From NCBI RefSeq assembly GCF_001874625.1, contig NZ_CP017671.1, forward strand, positions 3,782,001 to 3,846,000: a stretch of DNA of 64,000 nucleotides, given 5' to 3'. The stretch's first letter is position 1, and the number at the start of each line of letters is the position of its first letter. This document shows, in pieces, positions 31,332 through 41,108 of this stretch. The position numbers and the translations under genes were made by a program. This stretch comes from Providencia rettgeri (GTDB taxonomy: Bacteria; Pseudomonadota; Gammaproteobacteria; Enterobacterales; Enterobacteriaceae). The notes beneath the pieces were generated by a model. That model was not told the origin of the DNA. It searched no databases and worked only from the letters and a program-made list of their open reading frames with translations.

Positions 31332-32698
31332 TTGATTACTCATATCAGTCCATTAGGATCTATGGATCTACTATCTCAACTTGAAGTTGATATGCTAAAA
31401 CGTACGGCCAGTAGCGATTTGTACCAATTATTTAGAAATTGCTCTTTAGCCGTTCTACACTCAGGCAGCCTTACTGATAGCAGTAAAGAGCTATTAGAAA
31501 AAAGCAAAGATTTTGATATCAATGTATTACGTCGTGAGCGCGGTGTTAAACTAGAACTTATAGACCCGCCAGAAAAAGCCTTTGTTGACGGTAAAATCAT
31601 CCGTACATTGCAAGCAAACCTATTCTCAGTATTACGTGATATCCTGTTCGTTCATGCACAAATTACCTACGCAAAAGAACAATTCCATTTAGACCTTGAA
31701 AATGGAGCTCATATTACTAATATGATTTTCTCCATTTTGCGTAATGCCCGCGCATTACATATTGATGAAGACCCAAGCATGATTGTGTGCTGGGGCGGTC
31801 ACTCCATTAATGAAATCGAATACCAGTATGGTCGTAAAGTTGGTAACGAACTTGGCTTACGTGAGCTCAATATTTGTACTGGCTGTGGGCCAGGAGCAAT
31901 GGAAGCACCAATGAAAGGTGCTGCTGTAGGGCATGCTCAACAACAGTATAAAAATAGCCGTTTTATTGGTTTAACAGAGCCATCAATTATTGCCGCAGAG
32001 CCACCTAACCCACTGGTAAATGAGCTGATTATTATGCCTGACATTGAAAAACGCTTAGAAGCGTTTGTTCGATTAGGCCACGGCATTATTATTTTCCCTG
32101 GGGGGTAGGAACTGCTGAAGAGCTACTTTACTTACTGGGTATCTTAATGGACCCAGCCAACAGCGAACAAGTTCTGCCGCTTATCTTAACGGGTCCAAAA
32201 GAAAGTGCTGAATATTTTACCGTTTTAGATGACTTTATCCGTCATACCTTAGGTGAAGATGCCAGTAAGCATTACCAAATCATTATTGACGATGCCCAAG
32301 AAGTCGCCCGAGTAATGAAGCAAAGCATGCCAAAAGTTAAAGAGAACCGCCGTAGCACCGGTGATGCCTATAGCTTCAACTGGTCAATTAAAATTGCTCA
32401 AGATTTACAACACCCATTCGAACCAACGCATGAAAATATGGCTTCATTGAACCTTCATCCTGGTCAAGAACCTGAAAAACTGGCCTCTGATTTACGCCGC
32501 GCTTTCTCTGGGATTGTTGCTGGTAACGTAAAAGAGTTTGGTATGAAGGCAATAGAAAAGCACGGGCCATTTAAAATCCACGGTGATACCGAACTCATGA
32601 AACGAATGGATATTTTACTGCAAGGCTTCGTAGAACAGCACCGCATGAAGCTACCAGGTGGTACAGCTTATGAGCCTTGCTACGAAATTGTAAAATAA
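31332..32698 (+). pseudogene. ppnN: Nucleotide 5'-monophosphate nucleosidase PpnN (YgdH), interrupted by a one-base frameshift
   Basis: PpnN hydrolyses nucleoside monophosphates to base and ribose 5-phosphate and is stimulated by (p)ppGpp. Residues 1-258 (31332-32108) and the rest (from 32107) match the family in two frames; the sum would be about 455 residues, the normal size. The break is in a run of six G (32100-32105): one more G would restore [15 protein letters not shown], whereas the sequence reads PGG then TAG. The break falls inside the PGGxGTxxE motif of this LOG-like family, so a truncated protein should be inactive. Both halves are otherwise well conserved and show no other damage. 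That suggests a sequencing error in a homopolymer, a very recent mutation, or slippage; I cannot tell which. Confidence 0.85.
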
Positions 32699-32743
32699 GT
32701 ATGGTCTACAAGTAAGGATAAACATTTTAGGTATGGCGTATTT

Positions 32744-33499
32744 ATGATCCATTTATTAATTATTGATGCACTAAACTTAATACGCCGCATCCATGCGGTG
32801 CAAGGAAGCCCGTGTGGTGAAACCTGCTTATCTGCCATATCCCAATTATTAAATCATACCGCTGCAACTCATATTGTGGCGGTATTTGATGAGGAAGGGC
32901 GGCATCAAAGTTGGCGTCATGAAAAACTACCCGATTACAAAGCGGGTCGACAGCCTATGCCTGAGGATTTACAAGCTGAACTGCCAACTCTGATTGCTCT
33001 TTTCCAAGAAAAGGGGATACATTGCTGGCAATCTGAAGGAGATGAAGCAGATGATTTAGCGGCGACCTTAGCAACACGCATTGCTGGGTCGGGGCATACA
33101 GTTACCATCGTATCCACAGACAAAGGTTATTGCCAATTATTATCTCCGAATATTCGAATTCGTGATTATTTTCAAAAACGCTGGCTCGATGTTCCGTTTA
33201 TTGAAAAGGAATTTGGCGTTACACCTGAGCAACTCCCTGATTACTGGGGGCTTGCCGGTATTAGCAGTAGTAAAGTGCCTGGAGTTGCAGGGATTGGCCC
33301 TAAAAGTGCAACGCAGCTTTTACAACAATATCATTCAATTGAAAATTTATTTGCTCATTTATCGGAACTAGAAGAAAAATGGCAAAAAAAGTTAGTCGAT
33401 CAGCAGCAAATTGCATTGATTTGCCGTGATATTGCAACATTAAAAACAGATATAGCTTTGCAAGGTAATTTAAATCAACTACGTTACTACACTAAATAA
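32744..33499 (+). CDS. xni: Flap endonuclease Xni (exonuclease IX)
   Basis: Xni is a stand-alone FEN-type nuclease related to the 5' nuclease domain of DNA polymerase I. The 251-residue protein has the N-terminal [12 protein letters not shown] metal-binding aspartate, the acidic [13 protein letters not shown] cluster, [11 protein letters not shown], and the helix-hairpin-helix region [15 protein letters not shown]. As in other Xni proteins, one or more acids of the second metal site seem reduced compared with Pol I. It follows ppnN by 45 bp and converges with rlmM over a shared terminator. Confidence 0.95.
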   Translation: MIHLLIIDALNLIRRIHAVQGSPCGETCLSAISQLLNHTAATHIVAVFDEEGRHQSWRHEKLPDYKAGRQPMPEDLQAELPTLIALFQEKGIHCWQSEGDEADDLAATLATRIAGSGHTVTIVSTDKGYCQLLSPNIRIRDYFQKRWLDVPFIEKEFGVTPEQLPDYWGLAGISSSKVPGVAGIGPKSATQLLQQYHSIENLFAHLSELEEKWQKKLVDQQQIALICRDIATLKTDIALQGNLNQLRYYTK

Positions 33500-33504
33500 A
33501 CACA

Positions 33505-33532
33505 CAAAAAAGGCCACACTTGGCGGCCTTTA
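33505..33532. terminator. Bidirectional terminator between xni and rlmM
   Basis: AAAGGCC (33509-33515) pairs with GGCCTTT (33525-33531), with an A run on the left and a short T run on the right. It can serve the converging genes; the minus-strand tail TTTTTT is the stronger one. Confidence 0.8.
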
Positions 33533-33549
33533 GAATGGCAGTACACTAA

Positions 33550-34653
33550 CTAGTAATATTCACGCGCCATTGGGTTGGCAGACCAAATTCTCATCACATG
33601 TACAGTGACTTCTTCTCGGTCATGATAAAGTTGCTTAGCTTGAATTAACACATTCACACCTTGCTCTTTTAGCTGTGTTTTCATCTTTTCCAGAATATGT
33701 GAAACTTCTTCATAACGCTTTTTCATTGGCAACTTGAGATTGAAAATAGCTTCCCGACACCAACCTTGTGCTAGCCAATCAGTCATCAGTGCAGCCACCT
33801 TCGCCGGTTTTTCAACCATATCACATACTAACCAAGTAATGTTTTGTGAACTTGGCTGAAACTTAAAACCATCAGCTCGGTGGTGTTTAACTTGCCCAGT
33901 ATCCATTAAGCTTTCTGCCATTGGGCCATTATCTACGGCATGGACCATCATACTGCGCTTCACTAATTGGTATGTCCAACCTCCCGGACATGCCCCTAAA
34001 TCAACTGCGTTCATACCGCTTGCTAACCGCTCTTCCCACTCTTCATAAGGAATAAATACATGAAAAGCTTCTTCGAGTTTTAATGTTGAGCGACTTGGCG
34101 CATCTGATGGAAATTTTAATCGCGGGATACCCATATAAAAATTCGAACTATTATTGGTATAGGAATACCCTGTATAACAGCAACCCGGAGCAATAAAAAA
34201 TACATGGATCACTGGGCGCTTAAAATTTTCAAGAGGAAGTAAAATTTTCTCTTTACGTAATGCATTACGTAAAGGCACCGTAAACTTACGGCAGAACTTC
34301 ATTAACTCTTTAGATTCATTCGTGTCTGCCACTTCAACACGAATATCACCCGCTCGAACAACTTGCTGGCTCAGCGCGTTTATAATCGGGGTAATACGAT
34401 CCTCTGGCGGCAGATCTTTTAGTAAATCCCCCACCACAATCATTTGACGAGCAAAAATTAACTCTCGAAAAGGCAACGTCCGCGCGAGTGTATCTGCATC
34501 TTCTGCTTGGTAACACTCAAAAATAACATAACCACTATTTTCTTTTACCCGAGCAAAACCATAAATTTCTTTTTGCCCGGCTTTGTCTGTAATCTCTGCT
34601 GCACACTCTTTCTCAAAGCCTGGACGGCAATATAGTGCAATTTTATTACTCAT
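33550..34653 (-). CDS. rlmM: 23S rRNA (cytidine(2498)-2'-O)-methyltransferase RlmM
   Basis: RlmM methylates the ribose of C2498 in 23S rRNA using S-adenosylmethionine. The 367-residue protein has an N-terminal THUMP-containing half and a C-terminal Rossmann methyltransferase with the SAM motif [15 protein letters not shown] near residue 217. Catalytic-type lysine and aspartate residues follow ([17 protein letters not shown]). Its start overlaps the ygdD stop by 8 bases, so the two are likely coupled. Confidence 0.96.
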   Translation of the reverse strand: MSNKIALYCRPGFEKECAAEITDKAGQKEIYGFARVKENSGYVIFECYQAEDADTLARTLPFRELIFARQMIVVGDLLKDLPPEDRITPIINALSQQVVRAGDIRVEVADTNESKELMKFCRKFTVPLRNALRKEKILLPLENFKRPVIHVFFIAPGCCYTGYSYTNNSSNFYMGIPRLKFPSDAPSRSTLKLEEAFHVFIPYEEWEERLASGMNAVDLGACPGGWTYQLVKRSMMVHAVDNGPMAESLMDTGQVKHHRADGFKFQPSSQNITWLVCDMVEKPAKVAALMTDWLAQGWCREAIFNLKLPMKKRYEEVSHILEKMKTQLKEQGVNVLIQAKQLYHDREEVTVHVMRIWSANPMAREYY

Positions 34654-35041
34654 TACGTGACGCCGATTTCCTTAGACGCATAGCGCCAATTACTACTAAC
34701 AGCCAGCCAATCAGGAAACATACTCCCCCTATTGGCGTAAAATAAGAAAAGTATTTTACCTGCAATAGGGCCATACAATAAAGACTACCGCTAAAAAGAA
34801 GTATGCCAACTGAAAAAAATACCCCTGACCAGTAAAACCATAGAACCACTTTACGCAATAAAACTGCACCTAACACCATAAGCGCAACAGTATGTAACAT
34901 TTGATAACGTAAGCCTGTTTCAATCCAGTCCATTTGGTGGACACTCATGATTGACGACAACGCATGAGAGCCTATAGCCCCAAAAGCAACAGTAAAGAAG
35001 CCACTAATCCCAGCAAAAATTAACATCAAACGACTATTCAC
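34646..35041 (-). CDS. ygdD: YgdD, DUF423 family inner-membrane protein
   Basis: This 131-residue protein is almost entirely hydrophobic, with four likely membrane helices. It shows the DUF423 pattern FGAIGSHAL near the N-terminus and [13 protein letters not shown] near the C-terminus. The function is unknown. It sits between gcvA and rlmM as in E. coli, overlaps rlmM by 8 bases, and follows gcvA by 28 bp. Confidence 0.92.
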   Translation of the reverse strand: MNSRLMLIFAGISGFFTVAFGAIGSHALSSIMSVHQMDWIETGLRYQMLHTVALMVLGAVLLRKVVLWFYWSGVFFSVGILLFSGSLYCMALLQVKYFSYFTPIGGVCFLIGWLLVVIGAMRLRKSASRNE

Positions 35042-35069
35042 AGTAACACCTTTTTATTTAACTACTTGA

Positions 35070-36011
35070 TTACTGAATAAGCGCCACATCTTGGTCACCC
35101 GTAATAAAGCCTAATTTTTCTTGTTCACTCGCTGCTTGCCCTAAGATCCACTGGCGAAATGCCGCTATTTTGCCCAAATCTGCTTGGCTTTCTTGGCAGA
35201 CTAAATAAAATGCATTTTTACTCACCAATACTTCACTGAAGGGGCAAACTAAACGCCCTGCATCAATTTCATTTTTGGCCATCACATTATTTGTTAATGC
35301 AATACCTTGCCCATGTACAGCAGCTTGGATAACCATAGCACTATGACTAAAAATAGGCCCTTGCTGTACATTGACCACATTCTGTAACTCTAGTTGTTTA
35401 ACATACGCTTGCCAGTCTCTTCGAGAAGAATCGTGAAGTAACGTATGTTTTGCTAAATCTTCGGGATTTTTAAGTTGGTTATCACCTGTTAATAACGATG
35501 GTGAACATACTGGCATTAGATATTCAGCATACAGCCGATCCGTTCTTAACCCTGACCAATTTCCTCTACCGTAGAAAATAGCGACATCAACATCATCTGC
35601 CAATTTATCTTCTTCTCTATCCACAGCCTGTATTCTTACATCAATACCAGGATAAGCTTGGTTAAAGCCTGAAAGCCTTGGTACAAGCCATTGGATAGCA
35701 AAGCTTGGTGACAAACTTACTGTTAGAGCCCCTTTCGCGCTTCGCGCTTGAAGCTTGCGTGTCGCCTCATTTAAAGAAGAGAAAATTTCTTTAATATCAA
35801 GATAATAGCTCTGGCCTTCTTCCGTTAATAATAATGAGCGATTACGTCGGCGAAACAGCTTGAGCCCAAGAAAATCCTCCAAACTTTTCATTTGGTGACT
35901 AACAGCAGCTTGCGTTACAAATAATTCTTCTGCAGCCTTAGTAAAACTTAAATGACGAGCTGCTGCATCAAAGACTCTCAGTGCATTCAGGGGCGGTAAT
36001 CTTTTAGACAT
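35070..36011 (-). CDS. gcvA: LysR-type regulator GcvA of the glycine cleavage operon
   Basis: GcvA activates gcvTHP and gcvB when glycine is present and represses gcvTHP with GcvR when purines are present. The 313-residue protein has the LysR helix-turn-helix (LSFTKAAEELFVTQAAVSHQ) and an effector domain that closely matches E. coli GcvA. The frame extends two codons to a GTG at 36017, but ATG at 36011 gives the family start MSKRLPPLNALRVFD. It is divergent from the gcvB RNA, so the 101-bp gap should hold the shared GcvA site. Nothing is missing. Confidence 0.96.
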   Translation of the reverse strand: MSKRLPPLNALRVFDAAARHLSFTKAAEELFVTQAAVSHQMKSLEDFLGLKLFRRRNRSLLLTEEGQSYYLDIKEIFSSLNEATRKLQARSAKGALTVSLSPSFAIQWLVPRLSGFNQAYPGIDVRIQAVDREEDKLADDVDVAIFYGRGNWSGLRTDRLYAEYLMPVCSPSLLTGDNQLKNPEDLAKHTLLHDSSRRDWQAYVKQLELQNVVNVQQGPIFSHSAMVIQAAVHGQGIALTNNVMAKNEIDAGRLVCPFSEVLVSKNAFYLVCQESQADLGKIAAFRQWILGQAASEQEKLGFITGDQDVALIQ

Positions 36012-36077
36012 AATCACTTCTACTTGGCATATTGTTATTCATTAGTTTTTTTCATCCGAAGCATTATAATTTGTCCC

Positions 36078-36106
36078 TTGAGGATACGCCAGTAAATACC
36101 TATAGT
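36078..36106 (+). promoter_or_regulatory. gcvB promoter
   Basis: TTGAGG (36078-36083) and TATAGT (36101-36106) are separated by 17 bp. The predicted start falls at 36113, exactly where the conserved 5' end of GcvB begins. Confidence 0.8.
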
Positions 36107-36112
36107 ATGCAC

Positions 36113-36312
36113 ACTTCCTAAGCCGGAACGAAAAGTTACAGAGTTTAGTTACTTTGGAACTTTTGGCTTTGTGGTTGTGATGTTGTGTTTGCAAGTTGTC
36201 TGGTTCAGCCAGACTTTGTAGCTTTGCTACTGTTTTTTCACTTCCTGTACATTTACCCTGTCTGTCCATAGTGATTTTTATAGTGCACCGCCAACGCGCG
36301 GTGCTTTTTTTT
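36113..36312 (+). ncRNA. gcvB: GcvB small regulatory RNA
   Basis: GcvB is an Hfq-dependent RNA that represses many peptide and amino acid transporters and related genes, including oppA and dppA. The 200-base RNA begins ACTTCCTAAGCCGGAACG and has the G/U-rich R1 seed GTGGTTGTGATGTTGTG. It also has the R3 region CACTTCCTGTACATTTACCC, which I recall as identical to E. coli. It ends in a terminator hairpin, GCACCGC...GCGGTGC, followed by eight T. It is divergent from gcvA as in other enterobacteria. Confidence 0.95.
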
Positions 36313-36707
36313 GCTATTTATTTAAACCACTAACAATAAATACCTAAGCAATTTAACGTAATAAATACAATAATCTATAGATAACTACTAGTGTACCGAA
36401 AAAACTTTCAGTTAGATATTTAAGATAATTCTTGAAATATGTTCGTAAAGGATATCAATAAAATAATTTCTGAATAAAAAGGATTGCATTGTAATGCAAA
36501 ACGCTAAATCATTTTAAAAAACACACTCTAGATAATTGATAACAATTAATACCAAACGTAACAAAATATTTCAATGCTTAGGTTGAAAATGATATGTTTA
36601 AATTAATCAAAAAAATAACTATAAATGTACTAATAAATGTACAATCAAATTACACCACACTCAGCAATAGCCAATAACAGATAAATTTTGACTAAAAGAA
36701 AGAACTC
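36313..36707. other. Gap between gcvB and csdA with a 16-bp palindrome
   Basis: These 395 bases are very A+T-rich and contain no credible gene. At 36484-36499 TTGCATT-GT-AATGCAA forms a perfect two-arm palindrome of the size of an operator, about 210 bp before csdA. In E. coli ygdI lies in this position; I see no ygdI here. No other element is recognisable. Confidence 0.45.
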
Positions 36708-37913
36708 ATGGACCATTTTAGCGCCGCTTCATTTCGTCTCGCATTTCCTGCTTTAGACTCATCGACTCTATTTTTTGATAGCGCAGCTACCGCATTAAAA
36801 CCCATAGCCATGATCGATGCTTCAAATAATTATTACCGTTTATCAGGTAGTTCTGTTTATCGGGGCCAATCCCCTGACGCCTTAAAATTAACTCGTGACT
36901 ATGAACAAGGCCGTGTCCGCACTGCCAAATTGATTAATGCCCCCAGCGAAAAAAATATTATCTGGACGCGTGGAACTACTGAATCAATCAATTTAATTGC
37001 TCAGTGTTATTTTCGCTCAAGATTACAACCCGGTGATGAAATTATTGTAAGTGAAATCGAACATCACTCAAATTTATTACCTTGGATTATGCTAGCTCAA
37101 CAAACTGGCGCTAAAATAATTAAATGGCCTGTTGAAAAAGACTTAACATTAAGCCTTGATGTGCTCAAATCAAAGCTCTCCACAAAAAGCAAACTTGTTG
37201 CTATCACACAAATGTCCAATGTAACGGGATATCAAACTGATTTACATGCTATAACTCAGTTGGCTCACCAAGTTGGGGCACTTGTTCTGGTTGATGGAGC
37301 ACAAGGTGTAGTACATAGCCCAATAAATGTAAAAAAGCTGAATATTGATTTTTACGCATTTTCAGCCCACAAATTGTATGGCCCTACAGGGCTTGGGGTT
37401 TGTTATGCGAAAACTGAGCTATTAGAACAAATGAGCCCTTGGCACGGAGGAGGTAAAATGCTGACTGATGTCACATTTGACCATTTTACCCCTGCGCCTA
37501 TCCCACAGCGTTTTGAGGCTGGAACACCAAATATTGCTGGCGTCATTGCCTTTTCTGCTGTCCTTAAGTGGCTAGAAGGTGTCGATTTAACTTCTGCTGA
37601 AGCTTATGCATGTTCCTTGGTGGAATACGCCTACGAGAAGCTGTCATTACTCCCCAACTTTATGAGTTATCACCCTTCTCACTCCCCTTTATTATCATTT
37701 AATTTTAAAGATATTCATCATAGCGATTTAGGTACCCTCTTGACCGAGCAAAATATTGCATTACGCTATGGTCAGCATTGTGCCCAACCCTTAATGGATG
37801 CATTGAATATTAGTGGGTGTTTGCGCATTTCAGTAATGCCTTATAACAACCAGCAAGACATCAATAAGTTTATCGATGCAGTCACACTCTCACTTTCTAT
37901 ACTAAATGATTAA
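36708..37913 (+). CDS. csdA: Cysteine desulfurase CsdA
   Basis: CsdA removes sulfur from cysteine with pyridoxal phosphate and passes it to CsdE and TcdA partners. The 401-residue class V aminotransferase has PLP lysine K222 in FSAHKLYGPTG and the catalytic C358 in ALRYGQHCAQ, both at the E. coli positions. The ribosome binding site is only a purine-rich stretch. The csdE frame begins right at its stop codon, so the two form a pair. Confidence 0.96.
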   Translation: MDHFSAASFRLAFPALDSSTLFFDSAATALKPIAMIDASNNYYRLSGSSVYRGQSPDALKLTRDYEQGRVRTAKLINAPSEKNIIWTRGTTESINLIAQCYFRSRLQPGDEIIVSEIEHHSNLLPWIMLAQQTGAKIIKWPVEKDLTLSLDVLKSKLSTKSKLVAITQMSNVTGYQTDLHAITQLAHQVGALVLVDGAQGVVHSPINVKKLNIDFYAFSAHKLYGPTGLGVCYAKTELLEQMSPWHGGGKMLTDVTFDHFTPAPIPQRFEAGTPNIAGVIAFSAVLKWLEGVDLTSAEAYACSLVEYAYEKLSLLPNFMSYHPSHSPLLSFNFKDIHHSDLGTLLTEQNIALRYGQHCAQPLMDALNISGCLRISVMPYNNQQDINKFIDAVTLSLSILND

Positions 37914-37943
37914 ATGAAGACTAAAGATACAGAAGGAAGCCTA

Positions 37944-38402
37944 ATGACTTCGACTAAACATGATTTTGCTCCGCACCCTTTTGGTACAGAGATTGGAATT
38001 CAAGAAATAGTTGAACAATTTTCAACGTACAAAGCATGGGAAGATAAGTATCGTTTGCTCATCCAGCTTGCTAAAAAGTTACCACCATTAACTGACGATG
38101 AAAAGCAACAAACTCAAGAGGTTAAAGGCTGTGAAAACCGCGTCTGGATAGGTGCACTGCTCAATGATAATAATACGTTCCACTTTTATGGTGATAGTGA
38201 GGGGCGTGTAGTAAAAGGTTTATTTACCATTTTACTCGCGGCGGTAGAACAAAAAACAGCGCAGGAAATCATAGATATTAATTTTAATGATTTACTCACC
38301 CAAACTGGCTTACCGGCACAGCTAAGTGAATCCCGCCAAAATGGCATTCAATCACTCATTAGTGCAATTCAAAATATTGCCAGTGAAATGACGCCAGCAT
38401 AA
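37944..38402 (+). CDS. csdE: Sulfur acceptor protein CsdE
   Basis: CsdE takes persulfide sulfur from CsdA, with a SufE-like fold. The frame is open from an ATG at 37914 next to the csdA stop, but no ribosome site precedes it. ATG at 37944 has AAGGAAG a few bases upstream and gives 152 residues starting MTSTKHDFAPHPFG, close to the family. The acceptor C63 lies in VKGCENRVWIG. A terminator stem lies just beyond the stop codon. Confidence 0.94.
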   Translation: MTSTKHDFAPHPFGTEIGIQEIVEQFSTYKAWEDKYRLLIQLAKKLPPLTDDEKQQTQEVKGCENRVWIGALLNDNNTFHFYGDSEGRVVKGLFTILLAAVEQKTAQEIIDINFNDLLTQTGLPAQLSESRQNGIQSLISAIQNIASEMTPA

Positions 38403-38413
38403 TCAATGCTAGA

Positions 38414-38437
38414 AAGAGGCTATTTTATGGCCTCTTC
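38414..38437. terminator. Terminator between converging csdE and tcdA
   Basis: AAGAGGC (38414-38420) pairs with GCCTCTT (38430-38436) around a 9-base loop. The T-rich tail is weak on both sides. Confidence 0.6.
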
Positions 38438-38443
38438 CTATTC

Positions 38444-39262
38444 TTACTCACTTTGACTTGCCTGCCTTTGCGCTTTTGCAACCATTTTTTTGAGTGCATG
38501 AGAAACTGCGATAAAGCCAAAGCTCGCAGTTACCATGGTTACTGCGCCAAAACCTGCTGCGCAATCCATACGCTTAGAACCCTCGGCGGTGCTTTTAGCG
38601 GCACACACCGTCCCATCACTTTGCGGGTAAACTAATTGCTCAGTTGAGAAAACGCAATCAATACCAAGCTTGCCTTTGCCATTTTTCACGACATTAAAAT
38701 CAGATTTCAAACGTTCACGTAGTTTGGCAGCTAATGGGTCCTGTATAGTTTTTGCGAGATCTGAAACTTGGATTTGCGTGGGGTCAATCTGCCCCCCGGC
38801 TCCCCCGGTCGTTACCACAGGGACTTTAAAGCGCCTGCAATACGCTAGCAGTGCAGCTTTTGGCCTAACACTATCAATCGCATCAATAACATAGTCAAAC
38901 CCCGTACTAAGGTATTGAGCAGCATTATCAACAGTGATGAAATCATCAATCACATTCACTACACATTCAGGGTTTATTTCCAAAATGCGATTTTTCATGA
39001 CTTCAACTTTGGGTAAGCCCACTGTCGATTTTATTGCATGTAATTGGCGGTTTGTATTGGTTACACAAATATCATCCATATCAATCAAAGTAATATAACC
39101 AATACCTGAACGAGCTAGCGCCTCAGCTGCCCATACACCAACCCCACCGACACCAATAACACAAATGTGAGATCGTGCAAAAAGATGAAGGGCTTGTTGC
39201 CCATATAAACGCCCGATCCCAGCAAAACGCTGCATCCAAGCATCTGAAAGCTTAGCTTGCAT
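38444..39262 (-). CDS. tcdA: tRNA threonylcarbamoyladenosine dehydratase
   Basis: TcdA (CsdL, YgdL) cyclises t6A37 in tRNA to ct6A with ATP; it works with CsdA and CsdE, which are encoded alongside. The 272-residue protein has an E1-like Rossmann domain with VIGVGGVGVWAAEAL (35-49) and the family segment DDICVTNTNRQLHA, and it ends with a membrane-like helix. I chose ATG at 39262; the frame extends to a TTG at 39274, which is too close to its AAGG. The neighbourhood csdA-csdE-tcdA is the E. coli one. Confidence 0.95.
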   Translation of the reverse strand: MQAKLSDAWMQRFAGIGRLYGQQALHLFARSHICVIGVGGVGVWAAEALARSGIGYITLIDMDDICVTNTNRQLHAIKSTVGLPKVEVMKNRILEINPECVVNVIDDFITVDNAAQYLSTGFDYVIDAIDSVRPKAALLAYCRRFKVPVVTTGGAGGQIDPTQIQVSDLAKTIQDPLAAKLRERLKSDFNVVKNGKGKLGIDCVFSTEQLVYPQSDGTVCAAKSTAEGSKRMDCAAGFGAVTMVTASFGFIAVSHALKKMVAKAQRQASQSE

Positions 39263-39292
39263 AATAACAAACAACCTTAGTTAAAACGTTAA

Positions 39293-40414
39293 CTACATTG
39301 TACCAAAAAGCGGTTGGCTTTTTTTCAACACCCAAACTCGCCCATAATGATTATAAAAACCTGCCATTTTCCCAGCTTCATGGCCCGTTCCATGGTAAAT
39401 ATCAAAATGATGTCCTTTAATTGCCCCTCCGACATCTAAGGCAACCATCATACGCATTTCATACTGCCCCGTAAATTTACCATTACCGTCTAATACGGGG
39501 ATTTCTGCAAGTAATGCGGTCCCAGGCGGAATTAATGTTTTATCTGATGCCACTGAAGCTTTAGCAATTAAAGGTACTGCACTCGCCCCCCTAACAGGGA
39601 CAAATGATTGAGGCTTAAAGAAAACAAACGATGGGTTTTCTTCTAATAATTGGCGAACTTCTTGCTCACTGTGGTTATTTGTCCAATCATGGATAGCTTG
39701 CAAAGACATTTGGTTTAATGGTACTTCTCCACGATCAACAAGCACTTTACCGATACTTTTGTATGCATGACCGTTTTTACCTGCGTAACCAAAGAAATTC
39801 AGTGGGCTGCCATCACCAAAGTCAACATAACCACTTCCTTGTACCTCCATCATAAAATTATCAACGACAGAGTTACTATAAGCTAAAATTAAATTATCAC
39901 TCAATGCACCATTGTAAATAGCTGCTCGGCTAGGTAAGCGGGATTTTCTTTTCGGTGGCATACCATATAGAGGGTAACGAAATTCACCTTGTGGGACGCG
40001 TCTAGCCTCGATAACAGGCGTGTAATAACCAGTAAATTGCACATTCCCATAATTATCAGCTCCTTCCATTTGAAAAGCTGTTAAATTGAAATTAGCTAAT
40101 TTCGCAGGTTCTCCCCCCGCCATTAACCAATTCTCGATAGCATGGTAGGTATCGCTGTTATTTTGAAATAAACGGGGTGATGCATTTTTGATCTCAACAA
40201 CTTGTTGATTAAAATCAGGTGCATTAATAGGCCGACCTTGAACATTCACTTGGTTAACTTTTTGCAGGTCTTGTACTAAACGCCCATCTTTATATTGTTG
40301 GCCTTTATCCGTTGGATGAGTTTGGCATCCTGCCAATAAAGAAAAAAACACACTGATTACCAACCCATTTTTTACTGCTCGCTTATTTACAATTTTTGTC
40401 AGTCCTAAATTCAT
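39293..40414 (-). CDS. mltA: Membrane-bound lytic murein transglycosylase A
   Basis: MltA cleaves peptidoglycan glycan strands with anhydromuramyl formation and is anchored as an outer-membrane lipoprotein. The 373-residue precursor has a lipobox LLAGC with C30. The MltA domain (QMEGADNYGNVQFTGYYTPV) follows, and near the C-terminus the 3D domain carries the catalytic aspartate in DVGGAIKGHHFDIYHG. The frame reaches 40441, but ATG at 40414 has GGTGGTGGAG just upstream and gives a proper signal sequence. Confidence 0.95.
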   Translation of the reverse strand: MNLGLTKIVNKRAVKNGLVISVFFSLLAGCQTHPTDKGQQYKDGRLVQDLQKVNQVNVQGRPINAPDFNQQVVEIKNASPRLFQNNSDTYHAIENWLMAGGEPAKLANFNLTAFQMEGADNYGNVQFTGYYTPVIEARRVPQGEFRYPLYGMPPKRKSRLPSRAAIYNGALSDNLILAYSNSVVDNFMMEVQGSGYVDFGDGSPLNFFGYAGKNGHAYKSIGKVLVDRGEVPLNQMSLQAIHDWTNNHSEQEVRQLLEENPSFVFFKPQSFVPVRGASAVPLIAKASVASDKTLIPPGTALLAEIPVLDGNGKFTGQYEMRMMVALDVGGAIKGHHFDIYHGTGHEAGKMAGFYNHYGRVWVLKKSQPLFGTM

Positions 40415-40606
40415 TCTCCACCACCCAAGCGCATCCAACAATCCAATATGAAACGCACAATAGCAAACCCAAATTGGGAATGAAACGAGTAAACATATTT
40501 AGTTCAGTTATTTTTCTCAATACTCCCACCAAAGATTAAAAAGTAGACATTCAGTGCGGATTTTGTTCTGTAGATGCTGAAATTTGAAAAAAAAACACGA
40601 AAAAAC

Positions 40607-40634
40607 TTGCATCAGATCTCATCCCGAGTATAGT
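40607..40634 (+). promoter_or_regulatory. Promoter of the initiator tRNA cluster
   Basis: TTGCAT (40607-40612) and TATAGT (40629-40634) are 16 bp apart, and GCCCG follows the -10 box. The G+C-rich discriminator suggests growth-rate control, as for other tRNA operons. Confidence 0.7.
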
Positions 40635-40646
40635 GCCCGAATCGGA

Positions 40647-40723
<77 letters not shown>

Positions 40724-40786
40724 ATTACTGATTTTATCAGTAAAGTATTAAAAGTAGTCAGCAGTATAAAGATGTAAAAATTCAGT

Positions 40787-40863
<77 letters not shown>

Positions 40864-40881
40864 ATTTTTTACTTCTTCAGT

Positions 40882-40958
<77 letters not shown>

Positions 40959-41042
40959 ATTCTTTCTTAGTTTCCTTCCTTGAATAGCAAATCACCTTTA
41001 GTCTTTATCCTGTATAAACCCTTATTTTTTTATTTATGCAAA

Positions 41043-41078
41043 TAAAAAAGGCGACTCACAAATTAGTTCATCACCTTT
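41043..41078 (-). terminator. Terminator after amiC
   Basis: On the minus strand AAAGGTGA pairs with TCGCCTTT (one G-U pair) around 16 bases, followed by TTTTTATT. It lies about 30 bases beyond the amiC stop and faces the tRNA cluster. Confidence 0.75.
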
Positions 41079-41108
41079 ATATCAACATATACCTAATAGC
41101 TCACTCGA

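Noticed and set aside
32147-32698. Second half of ppnN as an independent 183-residue gene
   Set aside because: Its sequence continues the first half after a one-base shift, and no ribosome site precedes its first ATG; it is the rest of the same gene.
36042-36269. A 75-codon minus-strand open frame between gcvA and csdA
   Set aside because: It is antisense to GcvB, whose sequence and promoter fully explain the region.
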